DNA from: JALYXV01 sp963791545
GTDB lineage: Bacteria > Actinomycetota > Acidimicrobiia > Acidimicrobiales > Palsa-688
Assembly: GCA_963791545.1 (NCBI GenBank)
Contig: CAWBSR010000018.1
Span: 310,001 to 374,000, forward strand
Reading direction: 5' to 3'
DNA length: 64,000 nucleotides
This document shows, piece by piece, positions 28,581-37,318 of the stretch. The translations under genes were made by a program, and so were the position numbers. Within the stretch, counting starts at the first letter, position 1, and every line of letters starts with the position of its first letter. The notes below the pieces were generated by a model that had not been told where the DNA came from, ran no database searches, and saw only the letters and a program-made list of their open reading frames with translations.

Positions 28581-29129
28581 CTAGCCGCCGTAGTTCATAC
28601 GGGTGTCCTCCATGCGCAGGACCGGGGTGTCCTCGAGGCGTTGGAAGCCGCAGTTGACCACTTCGCCGATGAACAGGGTGTGATTGCCACACGCCACCTC
28701 CTGGCGGACCTGGCACTCCAGCCACGCCACCGCCTGATCCAGCACCGGGACACCAGTGGCGGGGGCGTCGTGGAACGGGAAGCCGTTCAGGGTGGCGGCG
28801 GCTTCGTCCACTTCGACCGGCTTCACGAATTTGCGGACGATGCTGCGGTCGTCCCGGTCGATCACGCAGAGGCTGAAGGCGCCGCCGTCGTGTATCAGCC
28901 CATGGGTGACGGCGGTCTGCTCCACACCGATGCCGATCAGCTTGGGATCGAAGCTCAACTGGCTGGCCCAGTTGAGGGTCATGGCGTTGCGCCGGCCACC
29001 GTGGCGGGAACCGACCAGGTACAGGCCACTGGGCATGGTCCAAAGGACGCGGCGCCGCAGCTTGTCGTACTCGACGGGGTCGACGCCATCCGGGAAGGGC
29101 CCAACGGGTTCGCTAGAGGGACCGGCCAT
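28581..29129 (-). CDS. Flavin reductase-like FMN-binding protein
   Basis: A 182-aa split-barrel protein: VLWTMPSGLYLVGSRHGGRRNAMT, ASQLSFDPKLIGIGVEQTAVTH and GGAFSLCVIDRDDRS are the conserved FMN/substrate-binding segments of the flavin reductase-like domain (HpaC/DIM6/NTAB). Such proteins reduce flavin for a partner monooxygenase or act as oxidoreductases themselves; some actinobacterial relatives use F420. No monooxygenase gene is adjacent. Converges with putA, 18 bases apart. Confidence 0.88.
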   Translation of the reverse strand: MAGPSSEPVGPFPDGVDPVEYDKLRRRVLWTMPSGLYLVGSRHGGRRNAMTLNWASQLSFDPKLIGIGVEQTAVTHGLIHDGGAFSLCVIDRDDRSIVRKFVKPVEVDEAAATLNGFPFHDAPATGVPVLDQAVAWLECQVRQEVACGNHTLFIGEVVNCGFQRLEDTPVLRMEDTRMNYGG

Positions 29130-29251
29130 GTCGGGGGAGGCTAGATCGCCGGGAGCCTGAGGGGCCGCGAGGTTCGCCGGGTCGGCGCGAGACTCCCAGC
29201 CGGGTGGAAATGCAGGTGCCGGTCAGGACCGTGACTGCGAGACTGACCTTT

Positions 29252-30001
29252 ATGACGTCAGGCGAAGTTGTTCTTCGCGCCACCGGGCTGGTGAAGCGCT
29301 ACCGGCGAACGGTCGCCGTGGCGGGCGTCGACCTGACGATCGAGCCCGGGGAACGGGTCGGACTGCTCGGCCCCAACGGCGCCGGTAAGACCACCACCCT
29401 CATGATGCTGCTCGGGGTGGTCCAGCCCGACGAAGGGGCAGTGGAGATCGCCGGCCACCGGCTCCCCCGGGAGCGCAGCCAGGCCATGAGCCACGTGGGC
29501 TTCGCGGCCGGCTATCTACCGCTGCCGGAACGGCTGCGGGTTCGGGAGTTCCTCACCCTTTTCGGGAAGCTGTACGGGGTGGCACATCCGGCGCCCGCCG
29601 TCGATGCCGCGCTCGACCGCTTCGGTATCAGCCATCTCGCCGCCAACATGGGCAACGAGCTGTCATCGGGCCAGCGCACCCTGGTGGGGATCGTGAAGGC
29701 CACCCTCCACCACCCCCGCCTGCTAATCCTCGACGAGCCCACTGCGTCGCTGGACCCCGACGTGGCCCACAAGGTCCGGTTGGGCCTGGCCCGCCTGGGC
29801 GCCGAGGAGCACACCGCCCTGCTCGTCACCAGCCACAACATGACCGAGGTGGAGCGTCTCTGCCCCCGCGTGGTGTTTCTGTCCGGAGGCCGGGTGGTCG
29901 CCGACGGTTCGCCTGAGGCGGTTGCCAGCCGTTTCGGCCGGGACGACCTCGAAGGGGTGTTCCTCCACCTGGCCGAGGCGGAAAACGAGCGGCCCCGATG
30001 A
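29252..30001 (+). CDS. ABC-2 exporter ATP-binding subunit
   Basis: A 249-aa NBD: Walker A LLGPNGAGKTT, signature ELSSGQRTL (variant SSGQ), Walker B LLILDEPTASLDP and switch histidine in LVTSHNMTEVE. Sequence order is that of ATPases for drug or polysaccharide export (CcmA/DrrA type). I use ATG 29252 (MTSGEVVLRATGLVKRY) rather than an upstream start. The stop overlaps the permease start by four bases (ATGA), so the two form one transporter. Confidence 0.92.
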   Translation: MTSGEVVLRATGLVKRYRRTVAVAGVDLTIEPGERVGLLGPNGAGKTTTLMMLLGVVQPDEGAVEIAGHRLPRERSQAMSHVGFAAGYLPLPERLRVREFLTLFGKLYGVAHPAPAVDAALDRFGISHLAANMGNELSSGQRTLVGIVKATLHHPRLLILDEPTASLDPDVAHKVRLGLARLGAEEHTALLVTSHNMTEVERLCPRVVFLSGGRVVADGSPEAVASRFGRDDLEGVFLHLAEAENERPR

Positions 30002-30801
30002 CGCCCGCTTCGGAGTCGCTGCTGCGGATGGGAGCAGTCGCCCGGCGCCATGCCTACGTGCTGCAGCGCGCCCCGCAACGATGGTTCGACGTGGTGTTCT
30101 GGCCGGTGGTCGACGCGGTGCTGTTCGGCTCGCTCGGCGTGTACTTCAGCCGCACCTCGGGGACCGGGCCTAGGGGGGTGGCGTTCCTCTTGGCCGGCAT
30201 CATCCTGTTCCACGTGGTGTTCCAAGCCGAGATCTCCGTCGCCACCGGTTTCATGGAGGAGACCTGGTCCCGCAACCTCCTCAACTTGATGGTCACGCCC
30301 TTGACTGAAGCCGAGTTCGTCGGCGGTGTGGCCCTGTTCGGCCTCGCCAAGCTGGTGCTCGGGGTGGCGACGGTATCGCTGGTGGCGCTGACCCTCTTCG
30401 CCTTCCGGATCACGGATCTGGGGCTGGCCCTGCTTCCCCTCGTCGCCATCTTGTTGGTGGTGGGATGGTCGGTCGGGTTGATCGTGATCGGTCTCATCCT
30501 CCGGGTGGGCCAAGGAGCTGAGATCCTGGCGTGGGGTCTGATCGCGCTGGTGATGCCCCTCTCCGGTGTCTTCTATCCGACCACCGCACTTCCCGCGGTG
30601 CTCCAGCCGGTGGCCGCGGTCCTCCCGACCACCCACGCCTTCGCGGCCGCCCGGGCGGTGGTCGCCGGGCATTCGCTGCCCTGGGGCCAGGTCGGATTGG
30701 CGGCGATCGGCAGCTTGGTCACCGCCGCCGCCGCCGCCGGTTATGTCACCCGGATGCTGCGCGTGTTCCGGGCCCGGGGCTACATATCCCGTCATACCTG
30801 A
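29998..30801 (+). CDS. ABC-2 type permease
   Basis: A 267-aa membrane protein with six hydrophobic helices (GVAFLLAGIILFHVVF, LGLALLPLVAILLVVGWSVG, WGLIALVMPLSGVFYP and others). The segment MPLSGVFYPTTALPAVLQPV is the typical ABC-2 transporter motif before the last helices. Partner of the overlapping ATPase gene; together they would export an unknown lipid, glycan or drug. Confidence 0.9.
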   Translation: MTPASESLLRMGAVARRHAYVLQRAPQRWFDVVFWPVVDAVLFGSLGVYFSRTSGTGPRGVAFLLAGIILFHVVFQAEISVATGFMEETWSRNLLNLMVTPLTEAEFVGGVALFGLAKLVLGVATVSLVALTLFAFRITDLGLALLPLVAILLVVGWSVGLIVIGLILRVGQGAEILAWGLIALVMPLSGVFYPTTALPAVLQPVAAVLPTTHAFAAARAVVAGHSLPWGQVGLAAIGSLVTAAAAAGYVTRMLRVFRARGYISRHT

Positions 30802-30885
30802 AGCGGTCGGAAAAGCGCCTAGACTCGGGTCCTTCGGCCGCTCGAAGAACCCCGGCGGCTGGGCAGAGGAGCTGGCTGCCACGTC

Positions 30886-32127
30886 GTGCCCGACCTGATC
30901 AATACCGAAGCCGCCTTCGGCAAACTGATCGACCACCTCCTGGGGGTTGATCGCTATGCCCTCGACACCGAGTTCCATCGGGAAAAGACCTACTGGCCCG
31001 ACCTCGCTTTGGTCCAGGTCGCGTGGCCGGCCACCGACGGTGCCCCGGCCGGCGTGGCGTTGATCGATCCGTTGGCGGTGGCCTTCCGATCGTTTCGGGC
31101 GGTGCTGGAGGAAGGCGGGACACTGGTCGCCCATGCCGCCGATCAGGACCTCGAAGTGCTTTTTCAGGCGTGCGGCGCCCGACCCGACCAGCTGTTCGAC
31201 ACCCAGATCGCGGCCGCCTTCCTCGGGCACGGGCTGGCATCGCTGTCCGCCCTGACCCAAATCTTCTTGGATCTCCGGATGCAGAAAGGCGACCGGCTGA
31301 CCGATTGGAGCGCCCGCCCCCTCAGCGCCGGCCAGTTGACCTACGCCGCCGATGACGTGGCCCACCTGCTCGATCTGGCCGACGCCATCTCCGAGGACCT
31401 GTCGGAACGGGGCCGGCTGTCGTGGGCGCGGGAGGAGTGCGAGCTTTCGCGCCACCGGGCGGTGGGGCCCAACGATCCGTCGCGGGCGTGGTGGAAGCTG
31501 CGCGACGCCCGCCAGCTGCGGGGCGCCGCCCGGGGGGTGGCCCAGGAGGTCGTCGCCTGGCGAGAACTACGGGCCCGCGAGGTCGACCAGCCGGTCCGGT
31601 TCGTCCTGCCGGACCTGGCCCTGCAGGCCATCGTGCACGGTCAGCCGGTCACGCCGGCGGCACTGCGGGCCATCCGGGGTTTGGACGGGCGCCATCTCCG
31701 GGGGGAGGTGCCGGGCCAGATCCTGGACGCCATTATCCGGGGCCGCCAGCTGCCGGAGTCGGCCTTGCAGCTCCCCCCAGCCGACGAAGTGGACCGAAAC
31801 TGGCGCCCCGCGGTCGCCCTGGCGGCAGCATGGATCGCCCAGCTGGCCCGCGACGAGCGCATCGACGCCTCGCTGCTCGCCACCCGCGCCGACCTGGTCG
31901 GTTTCCTGGCTGATCAGCCGAACTCCCGGTTGGGGGTGGGGTGGCGGGCGGAGCTGGTGGGGCGCCACCTGGCCCGGTTGGTCCGGGGAGACGCCGCCTT
32001 GGCGTTCGATGGGGCGGGTCGGCTGGTCCTCGAAGCTCGTTCCCACCAAAGCATCGACGGGGCGCCGCGCCTCGCCGCCAGGACAGCGTCCGCCGCCACC
32101 ACCGCTGCCGCAGGTTCCCCGGCCTAG
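30886..32127 (+). CDS. rnd: Ribonuclease D-type 3'-5' exonuclease
   Basis: A 413-aa DEDDy exonuclease: ALDTEFHRE (first Asp/Glu), VAHAADQDLEVL and LTYAADDVAHLLDL (Tyr and Asp) are the three Exo motifs. A C-terminal HRDC domain (about residues 220-295, DLALQAIVHGQPVTPAALRAI) follows. RNase D trims the 3' ends of tRNA and other stable RNAs. GTG start. Length is normal for actinobacterial relatives (about 400-430 aa). Convergent with the small gene at 32139. Confidence 0.93.
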   Translation: MPDLINTEAAFGKLIDHLLGVDRYALDTEFHREKTYWPDLALVQVAWPATDGAPAGVALIDPLAVAFRSFRAVLEEGGTLVAHAADQDLEVLFQACGARPDQLFDTQIAAAFLGHGLASLSALTQIFLDLRMQKGDRLTDWSARPLSAGQLTYAADDVAHLLDLADAISEDLSERGRLSWAREECELSRHRAVGPNDPSRAWWKLRDARQLRGAARGVAQEVVAWRELRAREVDQPVRFVLPDLALQAIVHGQPVTPAALRAIRGLDGRHLRGEVPGQILDAIIRGRQLPESALQLPPADEVDRNWRPAVALAAAWIAQLARDERIDASLLATRADLVGFLADQPNSRLGVGWRAELVGRHLARLVRGDAALAFDGAGRLVLEARSHQSIDGAPRLAARTASAATTAAAGSPA

Positions 32128-32138
32128 GTTTCGCCCCG

Positions 32139-32393
32139 TCAGGGCGTCGCCCCCTCCGCTCCCGCCGACTCCGCCGGTTGGGGCCTCAGATCGATCCGGA
32201 GGGTCAGGATCCCGTCGTCCAAGCTGGCTTCGGCATCGCCGATCATGGCGTAGTCGAGGAAGTCGATGCGGGCCTGGTCGATGAACCGTTTGCGCTCCGC
32301 ACCCTCGACCGGCGGCATGCCGCGCTGGCGCACCGCCTTGGCCCGAGCCCGGAACCGGTTGATCATGGCCTCGATGTCCAGCTCGTCGCTCAC
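32139..32393 (-). CDS. 84-aa hypothetical protein
   Basis: A small acidic/basic protein: MSDELDIEAMINRFRARAKAV, a basic middle, then DQARIDFLDYAMIGDAEASL and a beta-like tail (GILTLRIDL). It looks like one helical hairpin plus a strand pair, with no signal peptide. I do not recognise a family. The composition is unlike shadow frames and the start ATG is clear, so it is probably real. It lies tail-to-tail with rnd. Confidence 0.55.
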   Translation of the reverse strand: MSDELDIEAMINRFRARAKAVRQRGMPPVEGAERKRFIDQARIDFLDYAMIGDAEASLDDGILTLRIDLRPQPAESAGAEGATP

Positions 32394-32514
32394 GCCATGA
32401 GGCTATCGCCACAGCCCGCCCCGGCTGCGTCCCGCCGTCAGCCTGGCGATGCCCTTGAGAACGGCGCAGCGGTAGACTCCCCGAGTCAGGCACGTCTCAT
32501 ACGGGGAGCACCGC

Positions 32515-32700
32515 GTGAAAAAGGGACGGCATCGGCGCTTCGAAGAAGCGCGCGCCTTGAAGCGCTCGGTTGAGGTGATAGTAGAGCCGTGTCCCGAATG
32601 CGGCGCGGAACCCGACGAGGAGCACGCATCGTGGTGCCTCGCCACCGAGGACGAGGAAGAGGAGTACTCCGACCACGAGGCCGGGCACTCGCCGACCTAG
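32515..32700 (+). CDS. 61-aa protein with a CxxC...HxxxxC zinc-ribbon-like motif
   Basis: GTG 32515 opens MKKGRHRRFEEARALKRSVE, then EPCPECGAEPDEEHASWC and a strongly acidic tail ending in GHSPT. CPEC plus His and Cys 12-17 residues later form a plausible four-ligand zinc site. A basic N-terminus with an acidic C-terminus suggests nucleic-acid or ribosome contacts, but that is inference. The tail composition and spacing are consistent with a real small protein. No homologue named. Confidence 0.6.
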   Translation: MKKGRHRRFEEARALKRSVEVIVEPCPECGAEPDEEHASWCLATEDEEEEYSDHEAGHSPT

Positions 32701-32849
32701 CCGAGGTGCCCGGATCTGACGGGGCGCCGAAGGCCGAAAACCGTTCGCGCCAGCCCGGATAGCGGGGTCATCTGACCGTTCACCGCTACGCCTTGGGTGA
32801 GGACAGACCGCACGAAAGTCATACCTGAGGATGACGAAGGAGCCAACTG

Positions 32850-33677
32850 TTGGGTGACGACATGGGGGCCTCGCTCCCGCAGACTGGCACCGTGAACCCC
32901 CTGCTGGCCACATTTGCCCCGGACCGGACCCGCCTCGCGCCGGGTACATCCACTCCTGCGGCGGCCAGGGCGGTTGACGCGGTCAAGGTCTACGGCAAAG
33001 GGGAAACCGCGGTCCGGGCCCTCGACGGCGTGACCGTCAGCTTCGCGACCGGCGCCTTCACCGCCATCATGGGCCCTTCGGGCTCCGGGAAGTCGACGCT
33101 CATGCACTGCCTGGCCGGCCTCGACAGCCTGACGGCGGGGCAGGTCCTCGTGGGCGATACGGAGCTCTCGGCCCTCCACGACAAGGAGCTGACGGTGCTC
33201 CGGCGGGACCGGGTGGGCTTCGTCTTCCAGGCGTTCAACCTGGTCCCGACCCTCACCGCCGAAGAGAACATCGTGCTGCCGCTGGCCCTGGCCGGAAAGA
33301 AGCCCGATCCCGCCTGGCTCGACCTGGTCATAGACACACTCGGGCTACGCGACCGGTTGTCCCACAAGCCTGCCGAGCTGTCCGGCGGCCAACAGCAGCG
33401 GGTGGCGTGCGCGCGTGCCCTGGCCACCCGGCCCGACATCATCTTCGCCGACGAGCCGACCGGCAACCTCGACTCCAAGGCGAGCGCCGAGGTCCTGAAC
33501 TTCATGCGCCGCTCGGTCCGGGAGCTGGGCCAGACCGTGGTCATGGTCACCCACGACCCGGTGGCCGCCGGCTACGCCGACCGCATCGTGTTCCTGGCCG
33601 ACGGTCGCATCGTCGACGAGATGCGCGACCCCACCGCCCAAAAGGTCCTGGACCGCATGAAGGCCCTGGGCGACTGA
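32850..33677 (+). CDS. ABC transporter ATP-binding protein, MacB/LolD type
   Basis: A 275-aa ATPase: after a 35-residue N-terminal extension, Walker A GPSGSGKST, the LolD/MacB-typical FVFQAFNLVPTLTAEENIVLP, signature LSGGQQQR and IIFADEPTGNLDS. The TTG start at 32850 is supported by GAAGGAG seven bases upstream. It pairs with the FtsX-type permease 10 bases downstream. These mechanotransmission ABC systems drive export or envelope events in the periplasm rather than classical transport. Confidence 0.93.
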   Translation: MGDDMGASLPQTGTVNPLLATFAPDRTRLAPGTSTPAAARAVDAVKVYGKGETAVRALDGVTVSFATGAFTAIMGPSGSGKSTLMHCLAGLDSLTAGQVLVGDTELSALHDKELTVLRRDRVGFVFQAFNLVPTLTAEENIVLPLALAGKKPDPAWLDLVIDTLGLRDRLSHKPAELSGGQQQRVACARALATRPDIIFADEPTGNLDSKASAEVLNFMRRSVRELGQTVVMVTHDPVAAGYADRIVFLADGRIVDEMRDPTAQKVLDRMKALGD

Positions 33678-33687
33678 GGCGTCTGGC

Positions 33688-36246
33688 ATGTTCAAGGCGA
33701 CGATCAAGGGGCTCCTGGCCCACAAACTCCGCTTCGCCATGACCGGCTTGGCGGTGGTGCTCGGCGTGTCGTTCATGGCCGGGACCTTCATGTTGACCGA
33801 CACCATCAACCACACCTTCAACAACCTCTTCGCCCAGGTCGCGGTGGGCAAGGACACCACGGTGCGGTCCCGGACCAGCTTCAAGAGCTCGGGCTTCGAT
33901 GCTGCCGACGTCCAGCGGGCGCCGGTCCCTGACAGCCTGGTTTCCACGGTCGGCCGCGTCGAGGGGGTCAAGGCGGCGGACGGCACCGTTCAGGGCTACG
34001 CCCAGCTGGTAGGCCACGACGGCAAACCCATCGGAGGGTCCAACGGCCCGCCTACCTTCGGAGCCAACTGGATCCCCGACCGGCAACTCTCCTCGTTCAC
34101 GCTACGGCAGGGTCACGGGCCTACCAATGCCGACGAGGTCGCCATCGACGCCCGTACGTTCACCACCAAAGGCTTCCGCCTCGGTGAACGAGTGACGGTT
34201 CTAACCACCCAAGCCCCCCGGCAGTTCGTCATCGTGGGCTCATTGGGCTTCGGCACCCAGGACAACCTGGCCGGGGCCACCTTTGTCATCTTCGAAGGGC
34301 CGACCGCGCAACAGCTGCTGGGCCATCCCGGCCAATGGGACTCCATCGATGTCGCCGCCAAGCCTGGTGTCACCGCGGCCGACCTGACGGGCCGCATCGC
34401 CGACGCGCTGCCGGCCCAGTACGAAGCGGTGACCGCGGCCAGCGTGGCTGCCGACACCGCCAAGTCGATCGAGCACAGCATCGGGATGTTCACCACCTTC
34501 CTCCTGGTGTTCGCAGGAGTGGCCCTGTTCGTGGGCGCCTTCATCATCTTCAACACCTTCAGCATCCTGGTCACCCAGCGCACCCGGGAACTGGCGCTGC
34601 TGCGGGCCGTCGGCGCCAGCCGCCGCCAGGTCAACCGCTCCGTCATCGGGGAGGCGGCCATCGTGGGGCTGCTGGCGTCAGTGGTCGGCCTCGGGGCCGG
34701 GGCTCTGCTCGCCCTCGGCATGGAGGCCCTGTTCAAGGCCCTCGGCTTCGGCCTGCCGACCTCGGAGCTCCAAATCGTGTCCCGGACCGTCATCCTCTCG
34801 GTCGCCGTGGGCTCCGCGGTGACCCTCCTGTCCGCCATCGTGCCCGCCCTCCGGGCGTCCCGGGTGCCCCCCCTGGCGGCCATGACCGAGGCCGCCCTGA
34901 CCGAGCAGTCGTCACTGCGCCGGCGCACCACGGCCGGGGCAGTGCTGGGTGCCGTCGGGCTGGCGGTGTTGTTCACCGGCCTCTTCGCCCACCTGGCCAA
35001 TGCCGCCCTCGTGGTCGGTGTCGGGGCGGGAGCCATCTTCATCGCGGTGGCCATGCTCAGCCCGCTGGTGGTGGCGCCCATGGCCCGGGTCCTCGGCGCC
35101 CCGCTGGCCTCGGCCGGCGGCATGACCGGGCACCTCAGCCAGCAGAACGCCATGCGCAATCCCAAGCGGACCGCGTCCACCGCCGCCGCCCTCATGGTCG
35201 GCGTGGCCCTGGTCACGGTGATCGCGACCCTGGGGGCGACCATCCGCTCCACCATCGGCAAGGTGATCGACAACAGCATCAAGGCTGACTACATCGTCGG
35301 GCCGATGGGCGGTGGCGGAGGGCCGGGGGCGGGCTTCAGTCCCGACGTCGCCCGAGAGCTGGCGGCCCGCCCGGAGCTGGCTGCCGTGGCGGCGGGGCGC
35401 CAGGGGACATTCCACAGCGGGAGCTCCACCAACGATCTGGTGGCGGTCGACCCGGCCACCGCGGGCCAGGTCATCAACTTCGCCATGACCGGAGGTTCCC
35501 TCTCGTCGCTGGCCCAAGGCGACGTTCTCATCGCCGACTCCATCGCCAGGAGCCACCACCTCAAGGTGGGCGACACCTTGACGATGGGCTTCGACGCCAG
35601 CGGCAACCAGCCGCTGACGATCGGCGGCACCTACAAGCCCAACCGGTTCGTGGGCAGGTATGTGATCTCCCTGGCCACCTACGACCGGAACTACCCCAAG
35701 GGCGGCCTGGACCAGCTGGTGTTCATCAGGGACCGGGCGCCCGCGCCCGCCGCGCTGGCGGCGATCAAGTCGGTCATCGCCCGCTACCCCAACCTCGGCG
35801 TCCAGGATCAGACGACGTACAAGGCGAGCGAGAAGAACCGCATCAGCATCCTGCTCAACCTGGTGTATGTCCTGCTCGGGTTCTCGATCCTCATCGCCAT
35901 CATCGGCATCGTCAACACCCTCGCCCTGTCGGTCATCGAGCGGACCCGGGAGCTGGGCCTGCTGCGGGCGGTGGGCATGTTGCGCCGCCAGGTCCGGCGC
36001 ATGGTGCGGGGCGAAGCCATAGTGGTGTGCCTCATCGGGGCCCTACTGGGCGTCGGGGTCGGCCTGGGACTCGGCCTCGCCTTGGTGTCGGCCATCCATT
36101 TCGACACCGGGACGGTACTTACCATCCCGACCGCGACGTTGGCGATCGTCGTGGTCCTGGCCGGTCTGGCCGGGGTGGTAGCCGCGATCGGACCGGCCCG
36201 CCGGGCCGCCAAGCTCGACGTCCTGCGGGCCATAGCCACCACGTAG
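33688..36246 (+). CDS. FtsX/MacB-type ABC permease, double-module
   Basis: An 852-aa membrane protein with two FtsX domains. The N-terminal helix (LRFAMTGLAVVLGVSFMAGTF) precedes a long extracytoplasmic domain, three helices near residues 265-420 with RTRELALLRAVGASRRQV, a second helix and ectodomain, and a final three-helix block with RTRELGLLRAVGMLRRQVRR. The duplicated RELxLLRAVG motif is the family hallmark. Works with the preceding ATPase. Substrate unknown; such actinobacterial pairs are often controlled by envelope-stress two-component systems, none of which is adjacent. Confidence 0.93.
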   Translation: MFKATIKGLLAHKLRFAMTGLAVVLGVSFMAGTFMLTDTINHTFNNLFAQVAVGKDTTVRSRTSFKSSGFDAADVQRAPVPDSLVSTVGRVEGVKAADGTVQGYAQLVGHDGKPIGGSNGPPTFGANWIPDRQLSSFTLRQGHGPTNADEVAIDARTFTTKGFRLGERVTVLTTQAPRQFVIVGSLGFGTQDNLAGATFVIFEGPTAQQLLGHPGQWDSIDVAAKPGVTAADLTGRIADALPAQYEAVTAASVAADTAKSIEHSIGMFTTFLLVFAGVALFVGAFIIFNTFSILVTQRTRELALLRAVGASRRQVNRSVIGEAAIVGLLASVVGLGAGALLALGMEALFKALGFGLPTSELQIVSRTVILSVAVGSAVTLLSAIVPALRASRVPPLAAMTEAALTEQSSLRRRTTAGAVLGAVGLAVLFTGLFAHLANAALVVGVGAGAIFIAVAMLSPLVVAPMARVLGAPLASAGGMTGHLSQQNAMRNPKRTASTAAALMVGVALVTVIATLGATIRSTIGKVIDNSIKADYIVGPMGGGGGPGAGFSPDVARELAARPELAAVAAGRQGTFHSGSSTNDLVAVDPATAGQVINFAMTGGSLSSLAQGDVLIADSIARSHHLKVGDTLTMGFDASGNQPLTIGGTYKPNRFVGRYVISLATYDRNYPKGGLDQLVFIRDRAPAPAALAAIKSVIARYPNLGVQDQTTYKASEKNRISILLNLVYVLLGFSILIAIIGIVNTLALSVIERTRELGLLRAVGMLRRQVRRMVRGEAIVVCLIGALLGVGVGLGLGLALVSAIHFDTGTVLTIPTATLAIVVVLAGLAGVVAAIGPARRAAKLDVLRAIATT

Positions 36247-36399
36247 CCGATTTCCCTCCCGCCCTCCCGCCCCCGGGCGCCCGGCCGGATTCCCCCACCG
36301 GCCGGGCGCCACCGGGGCCGCCTCTCAGGGGTCGGGGACCCCCGGCCCGAATCCGCTTTCCCCGGGCAGGGTGAAAGTCACACTGAGAGCCCTTTTCGT

Positions 36400-36418
36400 C
36401 GCCACGCGGTGGCGTTTT
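36400..36418 (+). terminator. Rho-independent terminator of the MacB-type operon
   Basis: A perfect 6-bp stem CGCCAC/GTGGCG with a GCG loop (36400-36414) is followed directly by TTTT at 36415-36418, about 150 bases after the permease stop. The last bases of the stem and the T run form the beginning of the long AT-rich inverted repeat described next, so the two structures exclude each other partly. Confidence 0.65.
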
Positions 36419-36457
36419 GCCAAAAAGTGATGTTAGGACAACACTTTTTGGCAAAAC
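36414..36457. repeat. Long AT-rich inverted repeat
   Basis: Arms GTTTTGCCAAAAAGTG (36414-36429) and CACTTTTTGGCAAAAC (36442-36457) are perfectly complementary over 16 bases. Allowing one A-A mismatch, three more pairs close a TAGG loop. The sequence is far more AT-rich than all surrounding DNA. It lies between two convergent genes. It could be a bidirectional terminator, a REP/MITE-like dispersed element or a protein-binding site. One copy in the window. Confidence 0.75.
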
Positions 36458-36470
36458 CCTCCACCGCCAC

Positions 36471-36520
36471 CCCGGAACACGGCCCCTCGCCCCGGAAGAC
36501 GGCCCCTCGCCCCGGGGTCG
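36471..36520. repeat. 20-bp direct repeat, 2.5 copies
   Basis: Units at 36471-36490 and 36491-36510 (CCCGGAASACGGCCCCTCGC, S = C or G) differ at one base, and the next ten bases begin a third copy. It lies just before the 3' end of the Cys-rich gene. It is probably replication slippage in GC-rich spacer. Confidence 0.6.
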
Positions 36521-36523
36521 GCC

Positions 36524-37276
36524 CTACGGCGCCGAGGGGCGGCGGCGTAGCGCCGGGTGGGGGAGCGGCACCAAGGCACCCGACCGGGAGTCGAGATAGC
36601 CGGCCGCCAGCCGGTACACGTCAACCCCGCACAACGCCACCAGCTCCTCGCGCAGGGTCTGGTAGACCGGCCGCCCCCGGGCCCCGGCCGCGGCAAAGGC
36701 CTCGGGCGCCGAGGTGCACCACCAGTGGAACTCGGCGCCCCCGTCGCCCCAGTGCCGGCGGTCCCATTGGGTCACCGTCGAGGTGACATGGCCGAAGTCG
36801 TCGGTACTGTCCTCCCGCCGCAACGGCAGCTGCCAGCACACGTCGGGCTTGAGGTCCATGGGCCGCCGCTCGGTCTCGACCGCCGCCCGGTGCAGGGCGC
36901 AACCGGCCCCGCCCGCGAACCCGGGCCGGTTCAGGAAGATGCACGCCCCGTCGATCAGCCTGGTGACGATTGCCCCGTCCGTCTCAGTCCGCACCATGCC
37001 GCCCCGCAGGCCCCGGCGCCGGAACTGCCACTGGGCCGGCGTCAACCGGGCCGCCGCGGCCAGCACCCGCTCCTCGTCGGCGGCATCGGTGAAATGGGCG
37101 CCGTAGGAGCAGCACCCCTGTTCCAGTTCCGGCGCGGGACCCGTCAGCACGCCCTGACAGCCGGCGCCGTAAATGCAGTGCCACCCCGACAGGAGGAAGG
37201 TGACATCGAACTTCCAGGTCCGTTCTTCCACGGGGTCGGGAAAAGACACCCACTCCCGGGCCCCCTCTGGCGCCAC
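36524..37276 (-). CDS. Cys-rich hypothetical protein (possible metal-binding)
   Basis: A 250-aa soluble protein with about ten cysteines in a recurring order: WHCIYGAGCQG, QGCCSYGAHF, GACIFLN, GAGCALH, DVCWQLP, WWCTS and LCGVD. The layout recalls zinc- or iron-chelating proteins of the UPF0153/YkgJ kind, but I cannot confirm the family. The N-terminus EWVSFPDPVEERTWKFDVTF has no signal peptide. GTG start. It ends close to the repeats at 36.4 kb and starts about 40 bases from the M20 gene, which runs the same way. Confidence 0.65.
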   Translation of the reverse strand: MAPEGAREWVSFPDPVEERTWKFDVTFLLSGWHCIYGAGCQGVLTGPAPELEQGCCSYGAHFTDAADEERVLAAAARLTPAQWQFRRRGLRGGMVRTETDGAIVTRLIDGACIFLNRPGFAGGAGCALHRAAVETERRPMDLKPDVCWQLPLRREDSTDDFGHVTSTVTQWDRRHWGDGGAEFHWWCTSAPEAFAAAGARGRPVYQTLREELVALCGVDVYRLAAGYLDSRSGALVPLPHPALRRRPSAP

Positions 37277-37318
37277 CGGGCTGGCGGCGACCGGCGTCCC
37301 CCCTTTTCCCCCTGCTTC

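Noticed and set aside
36414..36457. CRISPR repeat
   Set aside because: Only one inverted repeat, no spacer-repeat array and no cas genes.
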